From the NCBI GenBank assembly GCA_946997215.1, contig CAMPUL010000015.1, positions 1 through 34,044 of the forward strand: a stretch of DNA of 34,044 bases, given 5' to 3'. Shown here one piece after another: positions 1 to 6,779 of this stretch; positions within the stretch are counted from its first letter, which is position 1; each line of letters starts with the position of its first letter. The position numbers and the translations under genes are program-made. Source of the DNA: Gardnerella vaginalis (lineage in GTDB: Bacteria; Actinomycetota; Actinomycetes; Actinomycetales; Bifidobacteriaceae). The notes under the pieces were generated by a model that was not told where the DNA came from, ran no database searches, and was given only the letters and a program-made list of their open reading frames with translations.

Positions 1-89
1 AGCCAGTCCTCGAGAAGGCTAAGAAGGAAGATGCCGACAAGGCTAAGGCTGCTCTTGAAGAAGCCGGCGCAACTGTTGAACTTAAGTAG
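1..89 (+). CDS. rplL: 50S ribosomal protein L7/L12, C-terminal end (partial)
   Basis: The reading frame is open from the window edge and ends at TAG 87-89. The 28 visible residues end in EEAGATVELK, the typical end of the L7/L12 C-terminal domain, the flexible ribosomal stalk that recruits translation GTPases. The 5' part lies outside the window. A strong hairpin follows, so this is probably the end of an rplJ-rplL transcript. The identification rests on a short but characteristic tail. Confidence 0.85.
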   Translation, partial: PVLEKAKKEDADKAKAALEEAGATVELK

Positions 90-165
90 TTCTAGGCTCT
101 TTTGTTAACGCGAGCGGCTGGTTGCTAGCGTGATTTGCTAATGCGCTAGTCGCGAATGCGTTTTG

Positions 166-220
166 AATGCGGCAAGGTTTTCGTGGTTTTCACGAATTCC
201 TTGCCGCATTTGCTTTTGTT
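166..220 (+). terminator. Intrinsic terminator after rplL
   Basis: AATGCGGCAAGG (166-177) pairs with CCTTGCCGCATT (199-210), and a further inner TCGTG/CACGA stem extends the hairpin. A T-rich run follows. It separates the rplL transcript from the rplK leader. Confidence 0.8.
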
Positions 221-315
221 TCCAAAATCGTCGCGGCAAAGTGGCATAATAGGAAAGCTTGTGACTGGAGGAGTAATCCGCTAGCACAGCACAGCAATAT
301 AAGTTGCGGGAGGAT

Positions 316-347
316 CCTTAAAACGGCTTAATATCAACGTTTTAAGG
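316..347 (+). promoter_or_regulatory. Leader hairpin upstream of rplK-rplA
   Basis: CCTTAAAACG (316-325) and CGTTTTAAGG (338-347) form a perfect 10-bp stem with a 12-nt loop, 39 bases before the rplK start. No T-run follows, so it is not a simple terminator. L1 is known to repress the rplK-rplA mRNA by binding its leader in other bacteria, so an autoregulatory role is possible but inferred. A CATAAT at 245-250 could be the -10 of this operon, but no good -35 was found. The rest of 90-386 shows no gene. Confidence 0.5.
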
Positions 348-386
348 CGCCGAATGAACCGCTTCAAAAGAAAGAAGAACCATATT

Positions 387-818
387 ATGGCTCCAAAAAA
401 GAAAGTCTCTGCGCTTATTAAGCTCGAGATTCAGGCTGGTAAAGCAAATCCAGCCCCACCACTGGGTCCAGCATTAGGCTCCCACGGCGTGAACATCATG
501 GACTTCTGCAAGGCCTATAACGACCAGACGAAGGACAAGATGGGTCAGATCGTCCCAGTAGAGATCACCGTTTACGAAGATCGTTCCTTCACCTTCATTT
601 TGAAGACCCCACCAGCCGCTGCTTTGTTGCTTAAGGCTGCTGGCATTCAGAAGGGCACCGAGAATCCATTGACTCACAAGGTTGGTTCTGTGACCAAGGC
701 TCAGGTGCGCGAAATCGCCGAAATTAAGATGCCTGACCTCTCCGCACGTGACGTCGAGGCCGGTATGAAGATCATCGCGGGCACCGCTCGCTCGATGGGT
801 ATTACCGTTACCGACTGA
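387..818 (+). CDS. rplK: 50S ribosomal protein L11
   Basis: L11 is part of the GTPase-associated centre of the large subunit, where it binds 23S rRNA. The 143-residue product begins [18 protein letters not shown] and contains the conserved [12 protein letters not shown] region and a C-terminal GTARSMGI helix region, at the usual length of the family. I chose ATG 387 because it gives the standard L11 N-terminus and has the purine-rich AAGAAAGAAGAA just upstream. An in-frame ATG at 354 would add 11 basic residues not typical of L11. The gene is followed 14 bases later by rplA, as in most bacteria. Confidence 0.97.
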   Translation: MAPKKKVSALIKLEIQAGKANPAPPLGPALGSHGVNIMDFCKAYNDQTKDKMGQIVPVEITVYEDRSFTFILKTPPAAALLLKAAGIQKGTENPLTHKVGSVTKAQVREIAEIKMPDLSARDVEAGMKIIAGTARSMGITVTD

Positions 819-832
819 AAGGGAGTGTAGAA

Positions 833-1528
833 ATGGCTAAGCGTTCTAAGAAGTATCGTGAAGCGGCTGAGAAGATCGACCGCAATAACCTGTACACCCC
901 AGCTGAAGCTATTGCTTTGTTGCAGAGCATGCCAAAGCACGCTTTCGACGAGTCCGTTGAGGCTGTTATGCGCCTTAATGTAGATCCTCGCAAGGCTGAT
1001 CAGTTGGTTCGTGGCGTTGTGAACTTGCCAAACGGCACCGGTAAAACCGCTAAGGTTTTGGTGTTTGCTCGTGGCCCAAAGGCTACTGAGGCTCAAGAAG
1101 CTGGCGCAGACATCGTTGGCGATGACGAGCTTATCGAGAAGGTTGCCGGTGGCTTCCTTGACTTCGATGCCGTTGTTGCAACCCCAGACATGATGGGCAA
1201 GGTTGGTCGCCTTGGTCGTGTGCTTGGTCCTCGTAGCTTGATGCCAAATCCTAAGACTGGCACCGTTACAATGGATGTTGCAAAGGCTGTTGCCGATATT
1301 AAGGGTGGCAAGATTGAGTTCCGCGTTGATCGTCAGGGCAATCTTTCCTTCCTCTTTGGCAAGCTTTCCTTCGACGAGAAGGCTCTTGAAGAGAACTTCA
1401 AGGCTGTTGCCGATGAGATTCGCCGCTTGAAGCCAACAACCATCAAGGGTCGTTACATCACTAAGGTAACGATTACCTCTACGATGGCTCCTGGTGTTCC
1501 AGTGGATATTGCAAGCATTGCTGCGTGA
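833..1528 (+). CDS. rplA: 50S ribosomal protein L1
   Basis: L1 forms the mobile L1 stalk near the E site of the ribosome and is a translational repressor of its own operon in other bacteria. The 231-residue product has the family landmarks [11 protein letters not shown] near the N-terminus, the central [19 protein letters not shown] signature, and a C-terminal [17 protein letters not shown]. It starts at ATG 833 behind GGGAG, 14 bases after rplK, so the two are co-transcribed. A strong terminator lies 30 bases after the stop codon. Length and motifs are normal. Confidence 0.98.
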   Translation: MAKRSKKYREAAEKIDRNNLYTPAEAIALLQSMPKHAFDESVEAVMRLNVDPRKADQLVRGVVNLPNGTGKTAKVLVFARGPKATEAQEAGADIVGDDELIEKVAGGFLDFDAVVATPDMMGKVGRLGRVLGPRSLMPNPKTGTVTMDVAKAVADIKGGKIEFRVDRQGNLSFLFGKLSFDEKALEENFKAVADEIRRLKPTTIKGRYITKVTITSTMAPGVPVDIASIAA

Positions 1529-1559
1529 TTTTTAGCTAAGCATAGCTGCGTAATTTTTT

Positions 1560-1615
1560 AGCGCTGAAAATGGTGTGTTTTTTTATAGAATGCATTGTTT
1601 TCAGCGCTTTTTGTT
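1560..1615 (+). terminator. Intrinsic terminator after rplA
   Basis: AGCGCTGAAAA (1560-1570) pairs with TTTTCAGCGCT (1598-1608), followed by a T-rich run. The stem is almost the same as the one after groES at 13846-13881. Confidence 0.85.
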
Positions 1616-1630
1616 TTTGCGCTTTTTGTT

Positions 1631-2728
1631 TTAGAGTGCAGAATCGCGAATGCGCCCAATCGTAATTGCAGTTTGCAAAACGTATGCTTCTCGCGGATCA
1701 GTGGCATCCCAGCCTGTTGTTTGTGCAACTTTGCGCAAGCGGTATCGTATTGTGTTTGGATGCACGTTAAGGTTGTGTGAGGTTTGATCTAGCGCGCCGC
1801 CAAATCGCAAGAAAGCGTCTACTGTTTGCAAAGTCGGGTCATCTGGGTTGTACGGCGCCAAGCTTTGATACACCTTTGTATACAAGGTTTCTACGGCAGT
1901 TTCGTCGCCTATAAGCGCGCGCTCTGGAAGAACGTCGTCGCAGCGGATTATTTGCGGTAAATGCGTTACAGATGGCGCAACGGCAAGCGCTGCTAGGGTT
2001 GCTGTGATTTCTTTGCATATTTTTTGCGCGCCGACTACAACTTCGCTTATGCAAACGGGTTTTCCCGACTTTGCAAACACTTCGCACATCTTGTTTAGGG
2101 CTGTTGGATTTGGGTTTTCTCTTAGCGCAAGAATGATTATGTGCGAAGGCGCCGCTTCTTTGCGCGAGACGCTTCCCCCCGATTTGCCGCCGATTTTCCA
2201 CGTTTTTGCGCGCGCGCTAATGGCGTCTAGCTGCACGCTGTCAACTATTGCATCGTATGCGCCGCATGCGCCAAGTTGCGTCCAAATTGCGCGTCTTAAA
2301 GAGTCCGTATTGTTTTGCGCATTATGCGCGCCCACGTTTTGCGGTGTTGGATTTGGGTTGTCGTCGTTTATGTTCGATTCTGTTTTATACGTGCCTGCAA
2401 TCGCAACAAATCGCGTATTTTCTTGCCATTGCAATAGGTGCATTAGTGCGCTTACGCGGCTGTCACAGATTCCGTTCATAAGGCACGTTCCGATTAGCGC
2501 GTGTAATCGCAAGCGTGTTGATGCGTCAAAAATTTTGCCGTCTCGAATATCAAAAATTCCAAATGCATCTTCGCTTTTTGGAGCACACGGCATTGGTGTA
2601 AAGCTTGGAGTAAAACTCGAGGCGTCACTCGAGGCGTCACTCGAAGAATCAGTATTATTTGCCACATTGCATTCGTCATTAGGCTTTAGGCCCGTAAGAA
2701 TTGTAAGAAAGTCAGCGTTTCCGTCCAT
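1631..2728 (-). CDS. PucR-type helix-turn-helix regulator
   Basis: The 365-residue product ends with a PucR-type DNA-binding domain: DAFLRFGGALDQTSHNLNV then HPNTIRYRLRKVAQTTGWD at about residues 300-345. This fits the pattern of a wing-less HTH with an H-x-NT-x-RYRL core. The rest is weakly conserved to my eye; near residue 30 there is a serine/aspartate stretch built from 12-nt repeats (about 2620-2655). The start ATG 2726-2728 has a GGGAG Shine-Dalgarno that overlaps the stop of the upstream gene, so the two are translationally linked. Bifidobacteria carry PucR-type regulators of unknown ligand, and the target here is unknown. The neighbour suggests a link to an envelope function, but this is inference. 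Confidence 0.8.
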   Translation of the reverse strand: MDGNADFLTILTGLKPNDECNVANNTDSSSDASSDASSFTPSFTPMPCAPKSEDAFGIFDIRDGKIFDASTRLRLHALIGTCLMNGICDSRVSALMHLLQWQENTRFVAIAGTYKTESNINDDNPNPTPQNVGAHNAQNNTDSLRRAIWTQLGACGAYDAIVDSVQLDAISARAKTWKIGGKSGGSVSRKEAAPSHIIILALRENPNPTALNKMCEVFAKSGKPVCISEVVVGAQKICKEITATLAALAVAPSVTHLPQIIRCDDVLPERALIGDETAVETLYTKVYQSLAPYNPDDPTLQTVDAFLRFGGALDQTSHNLNVHPNTIRYRLRKVAQTTGWDATDPREAYVLQTAITIGRIRDSAL

Positions 2729-2736
2729 TCACTCCC

Positions 2737-4776
2737 TCAATTCTTGTGCGAATCCTTGTGTGTATTGTTGTGCGAGTCCTCACGCGTATTATCATGCGCT
2801 AAATCGCAATTTATTTTATCACTTTGACGGCATGTGTTATAAACAGAATCCCTTATAAACATTAGAACCGTAAAGAAGAACACAAATGTAATCGGCAGCA
2901 TGTGTCGCTCAAAATTGTTTGCAGGAGCTAGCACCATTACGCCCATCAAAAGCGCAAGAGGCGCGTGCAAAACCAGCGTTTTCCACCTGCGCAATGTGAT
3001 CTCGGCAACGCCAATTAGCAGCGTTGCAACAACATACAAGTTTCCGTGAATAATCCACCCAAGAATTGGCGTATTGCTCCACGATTCGGTGCTGCTCGAT
3101 ACAGCGCCACGCCATTCGGGCAGCCAGTAGCGAATCCACTCAGAATTCTTTATATTCTCGGTGTTTACGTAGTATTCGGGGCCAACATAAGGCACGTCTA
3201 AAATGTCGAAGTAGCCGTACGACTTTGCTAGCAGCGCATCCGTTGCAACAATCGGGCTGTGTGTAATCATAAGCAACCATGCGTGGTTAAACTTTTTCAT
3301 GTCGTCTTTTGTAATATAACGCCAACGGTAGCTCACTTTTTTAGACTGCAAGCCAGAAGATTTTACAGGGTCCGCGTCTTGAGGAGTGTACGCTTCTGCA
3401 GTTTGACTAAGATTAAAAATTGGCGATATTGCGCGCTTTGCTGCATGCGGTATACTCTTTGGATCTAGCTTTGCGATTCTTGCGATTTGCTGAAGTTGCA
3501 CTCCGCGGCTTTCGATTGGGTCGCCATTTATAATCGCGCCGCTAGAAATGGCAAGCATAATTGCGCCATGTATAAGAACTGTTGGGAGCATAATGCACAA
3601 AACCCATATTTTCCAACGTTTTCTGCTAGATATAATCATCAACACAAATTGAATTGCAAGAATGTACCACGCGTATTTTGCAGCAATCAGCATAATGCAC
3701 ACGCTGATTATTAATTCGACGATTGTGTGCGCGGCTGGCTTTTGCTTGAAATCAAGTCGATTAAGCTCGTACATTATTCCAAACCACCACACAAACGCAA
3801 ACGCGAACAGTGGCGATTTTGTAAGCGAAATTGTTGAAAACACTACAAGTGGGCTGAATAAAAATGTGATTATTACGGCTGCGCGCAAGGCGATTGGTGT
3901 TGTTGCGATTGGTGTTGATGTGCATCCAGCTTGCGATTCGCCTGTTTTAGATTTAGCCCACGGCGTGTTTAAGAATCGGTTTGCGGTTGCAGCGCAACAA
4001 AATGCCGCAAGCACAAATTGCATAACGGCAAGAAGCACGATTCCTGCGTCGTTTGACTCGGTAAAATAGCGCGAGACTGCGGCTGTAGCTCCGTAGATAA
4101 GCGTTAAAACAATGTTGTGCTGGTCGCTTAAATACGTTGGTTTTGCTGGCCAAAGGTAGTGTGCCGTAGGGTAAATGTCTGCTGGAACAAAGCTAAAGAA
4201 GCCAATGTATGGCTGTTTTAAGCCAGTAACTTGATTCCATGCCCAGCTGTATTCGCGGATTTGCGAGCAAATGTCGGCTCCGTAGGCAGCGAGCAGCGTT
4301 ACGGGCGTCCACAGCCAGCCAATAATCAGCATTAGGAAAATGTTTCGTTTTCGGCAGGTTGAGTGGTAAAAACACCACTTTGCAGCGCGTTTTGCGTTAA
4401 AAAATGCGGTGCGTAGGGTTGTGGCGATTTTTGATTGCGAGTGTTTTGGCTGTGATTGTCTTGTTTGTGATTTTTCTGGCGATAATTCTGCTTGCAATGA
4501 TTTTTCTTGCGATGCTTTTGCGCGTATAAATCTTACGATTTTTGGCATTACTCCGTTTTTGCCAAAATAAATAAGAACCCTCAAAATTGCGTAATATGCG
4601 CAAAATGCGATTGCAAAAATCAGCGCATTTAACCAGTTAAAATCTGTTAAACACCCTTGAGCGCGGTAGATTACGCCCAGACTTGTGCAGGTTGCAAGGA
4701 AGATGCATGTAAAAACGATTAGCGAGTTTGCGGCGATTTTGCTTTCCGCTTTTGTGCTCGTGTTAATGCGTTTCAT
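2737..4776 (-). CDS. Polytopic membrane protein, DUF6020-like
   Basis: The 679-residue product has about twelve predicted membrane helices. Two lie before residue 75, then comes a basic/Gln-rich linker (to about 140) with many Lys, Ser and Gln residues, and then a helix with the sequence IIGWLWTPVTLLAAYG. The topology of a long extracytoplasmic loop followed by clustered helices resembles DUF6020 proteins and large membrane glycosyltransferases, but no catalytic motif was recognised. ATG 4776 is preferred because AGGTGG lies just upstream; a GTG at 4800 is also in frame. The hydrophilic C-terminus is a His/Asp/Asn-rich tail made of degenerate short repeats. It is the first gene of an operon with the PucR regulator. 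Confidence 0.65.
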   Translation of the reverse strand: MKRINTSTKAESKIAANSLIVFTCIFLATCTSLGVIYRAQGCLTDFNWLNALIFAIAFCAYYAILRVLIYFGKNGVMPKIVRFIRAKASQEKSLQAELSPEKSQTRQSQPKHSQSKIATTLRTAFFNAKRAAKWCFYHSTCRKRNIFLMLIIGWLWTPVTLLAAYGADICSQIREYSWAWNQVTGLKQPYIGFFSFVPADIYPTAHYLWPAKPTYLSDQHNIVLTLIYGATAAVSRYFTESNDAGIVLLAVMQFVLAAFCCAATANRFLNTPWAKSKTGESQAGCTSTPIATTPIALRAAVIITFLFSPLVVFSTISLTKSPLFAFAFVWWFGIMYELNRLDFKQKPAAHTIVELIISVCIMLIAAKYAWYILAIQFVLMIISSRKRWKIWVLCIMLPTVLIHGAIMLAISSGAIINGDPIESRGVQLQQIARIAKLDPKSIPHAAKRAISPIFNLSQTAEAYTPQDADPVKSSGLQSKKVSYRWRYITKDDMKKFNHAWLLMITHSPIVATDALLAKSYGYFDILDVPYVGPEYYVNTENIKNSEWIRYWLPEWRGAVSSSTESWSNTPILGWIIHGNLYVVATLLIGVAEITLRRWKTLVLHAPLALLMGVMVLAPANNFERHMLPITFVFFFTVLMFIRDSVYNTCRQSDKINCDLAHDNTREDSHNNTHKDSHKN

Positions 4777-4839
4777 GTTCCACCTATACACTCTATACAC
4801 TCGTGTTTTACTTGCACTCTAATTATACCCGCTATGCTT

Positions 4840-4968
4840 GCGAATCGACGATTTCGAGCTGCATAATGCGCGAGAAATCACCTCGATTCGCTGAGCTTGC
4901 TTAAGGTTGAAAGCACGGTGTGCTTTCAACGCAAGCGAAGACGTTAGCGCGCTTAGACCGCGCTAACG
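4840..4968. repeat. Three consecutive stem-loops
   Basis: Stem 1: GCGAATCGA (4840-4848) with TCGATTCGC (4883-4891), with nested GATTTC (4850-4855) and GAAATC (4874-4879). Stem 2: GTTGAAAGCAC (4906-4916) with GTGCTTTCAAC (4920-4930), extended by GCTTGC (4895-4900) and GCAAGC (4931-4936). Stem 3: CGTTAGCGCG (4942-4951) with CGCGCTAACG (4959-4968). No T-run follows any of them. It could be a structured RNA, a repeat element or a protein-binding region. Confidence 0.75.
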
Positions 4969-4979
4969 ACGACCTGCTT

Positions 4980-5088
4980 TGTAGTGCGTTCGTACCTGAT
5001 CTACGGCGTGTTGCCATATAATCGCACCACATAAAACTGTAGTGTTTTTGTACCGAATTTTGGCATTTTTTGTTACAAACGCACTACA
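4980..5088. repeat. Inverted repeat TGTAGTGCGTT / AACGCACTACA
   Basis: The perfect 11-bp arms lie at 4980-4990 and 5078-5088. Between them are two partial copies, CACCACA (5025-5031) and TGTAGTG (5038-5044), which can also pair. The function is unknown. Confidence 0.65.
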
Positions 5089-5243
5089 TAAAATCGCGTT
5101 TGGAGGGTGATTTTGCGTAAGTTCGTAAGTTAATCAGTCTAATTGCATATTTTCGTGTAAATTATGCGCAACCGCCATTAGCGCAATATACACAAAGCAT
5201 GACACAATAGTGTGTAGTGTGTTTTTTGAAGGGAGCAGGTTCC

Positions 5244-6761
5244 GTGAGTGTTCAACAAACCTTGCAGCGCTGGATGATTACGGTAGGTGGAGTGGAGCAG
5301 GCACGCGTTGGCGCGGGTCAGTCTGTGGAGATTGGCAGGAAGCCTATACGCCCTTTGCGCGAAGATGGTTTTATACGCGTAGACGTTGTAGATAATAAGC
5401 GCTCTATGTCTAAAAGACACGCGCTTTTGATTGTGGACGCAAGCGGCGCGGCTACGATTCGCGATTTAAACTCTACAAACGGAACTTACTTTGTTAACGA
5501 AAGCGGCGATTTGCTGCGACTAGACCCAGGCGTTGATTTCCATATGCCAGATAGCATTGTTCGCATGCAATTTGGTGATGTTCCAGTTGATTTTGTGCGC
5601 ATTGAAGAAAAAGCGCCGCAGGGAAGCGATGCGGATGCGCAGCCAGTGCGCGATTTATTCTCTTACGCGCCAGATAATGATATTAAGGAGCCAGACGCTG
5701 CGGATTTGTCGGTAGATGATATTCTTGACATTCGCGCGGGGGAGCCAACGGGCGTGTTTCATGCGCAGTCGGTTTCTAGACCTGATTTGGTTTGGGATAG
5801 TCAAAAGCGGCTTAATGATGCTGCTGCGGCGGATGATCTTGGTAGTACTTCGGCGGGAGATGCTGGTGCTGATTCGGATGATAATTCGACTTCGGCTGCG
5901 ACTTCGGCTGAGGTTCCTTCTGTGACTTCAGGCGTTGAAGATGTTGCAAGTGTTATAAATGCTGCAAGTGTTGCAGAAAGCGTTGCGGAGCAAATTAAGC
6001 CTGTTATTGCAGGTCAAGTTGTTTTGCCTGTTGTTAGAGATGAGTTTGCTTCCCCTGTGGAACCGCGCAATTTATTTGACGATGCTGCTAATAACGATGC
6101 TGTAAACACTGATTCTGCTAGCGATTCGTCTAATAATGATTTGTCGAATAGCGATTTGTCGAATAGTAACTATGCAACAAATAGTCAGAATGTAGAATCT
6201 CAAGCGGATTCTAAAGAAGATCATAAAGAGGATTTGCAAGCAAGCGTTCAATCAGATATGCAAGATGTTGCTCAAGATCAAAATGTTGTTCAAGATGTTG
6301 CTCAAAATGATGAGCAAGATGTTGCTCAAAATTATTCCCAAGAAGAAGTGCAATACAATGATTCTGCAGATGCTGTTAATAGCGTAAGTGATGTTAACAA
6401 TGCAAGTAACTCTAACAATGTAAGTGATGCAAGCGCTACTATAGCAGGCGATTCCGCGCAATTTACACCAGCTTTTGAGCCAGGATCTGTGTTTGAAAAA
6501 GTCTCAAATGGCGAATTTAGCGCTCGCAAAGAAGTTGTTTCCGCTGGAGGATTTACATCGGAAGAAGCGCAAAAAACAGACGATTTTGCTGAGCAATTTG
6601 AAATGGCAAAGTATCAAGAGTTGCTGCCATTCTTGGCAATGAACACAAATTTGTACGACGATTTGTACGCGTGGCTTTCAGCTCAAGGGAATGCAGACGT
6701 GGATCAAGCGTTGGCGCAAAATAGCGGATACAGCGCGTATCGCAATGCAATCGGCTTGTAA
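5244..6761 (+). CDS. FHA-domain protein with acidic linker and C-terminal LRV-like domain
   Basis: The 505-residue product starts with an FHA phosphothreonine-binding domain: GR at 31-32, the S-x-RH motif at 54-59 and NSTNGT at 76-81, the residues that contact the phosphopeptide. Residues about 130-430 form a low-complexity region rich in Asp, Asn, Ser, Ala and Val, with an in-frame repeat of the type QDVAQ encoded around 6258-6340. The last 60 residues (FLAMNTNLYDDLYAWLSAQG) resemble the variant leucine-rich-repeat module common in actinobacterial proteins. The GTG start at 5244 follows GGGAGCAGG. The next gene begins 18 bases after the stop. The likely role is as a phospho-dependent adaptor for the helicase-like neighbour, which is inferred from the operon. 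No membrane segment was seen. Confidence 0.85.
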   Translation: MSVQQTLQRWMITVGGVEQARVGAGQSVEIGRKPIRPLREDGFIRVDVVDNKRSMSKRHALLIVDASGAATIRDLNSTNGTYFVNESGDLLRLDPGVDFHMPDSIVRMQFGDVPVDFVRIEEKAPQGSDADAQPVRDLFSYAPDNDIKEPDAADLSVDDILDIRAGEPTGVFHAQSVSRPDLVWDSQKRLNDAAAADDLGSTSAGDAGADSDDNSTSAATSAEVPSVTSGVEDVASVINAASVAESVAEQIKPVIAGQVVLPVVRDEFASPVEPRNLFDDAANNDAVNTDSASDSSNNDLSNSDLSNSNYATNSQNVESQADSKEDHKEDLQASVQSDMQDVAQDQNVVQDVAQNDEQDVAQNYSQEEVQYNDSADAVNSVSDVNNASNSNNVSDASATIAGDSAQFTPAFEPGSVFEKVSNGEFSARKEVVSAGGFTSEEAQKTDDFAEQFEMAKYQELLPFLAMNTNLYDDLYAWLSAQGNADVDQALAQNSGYSAYRNAIGL

Positions 6762-6779
6762 ACAAGGGAGTTGAGTAGT

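Larger units (their letters stand above)
4777..5243. other. Gene-free spacer with stacked inverted repeats
   Basis: No convincing gene lies between the membrane protein and the FHA gene. The stretch holds several inverted repeats, listed separately, and must also carry the promoters of both divergently transcribed neighbours. The part at 5089-5243 is A/T-rich with no clear structure; GGGAG at 5231-5235 serves the FHA gene. Confidence 0.7.

Noticed and set aside
2004..2858. 284-residue plus-strand open frame opposite the PucR gene
   Set aside because: It is the shadow of the minus-strand gene, with Cys/Ser/His-rich nonsense composition and no ribosome-binding site.
4840..5088. CRISPR array
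   Set aside because: The repeats are inverted rather than direct, unequal in length and without regular spacers, and no cas gene is near.
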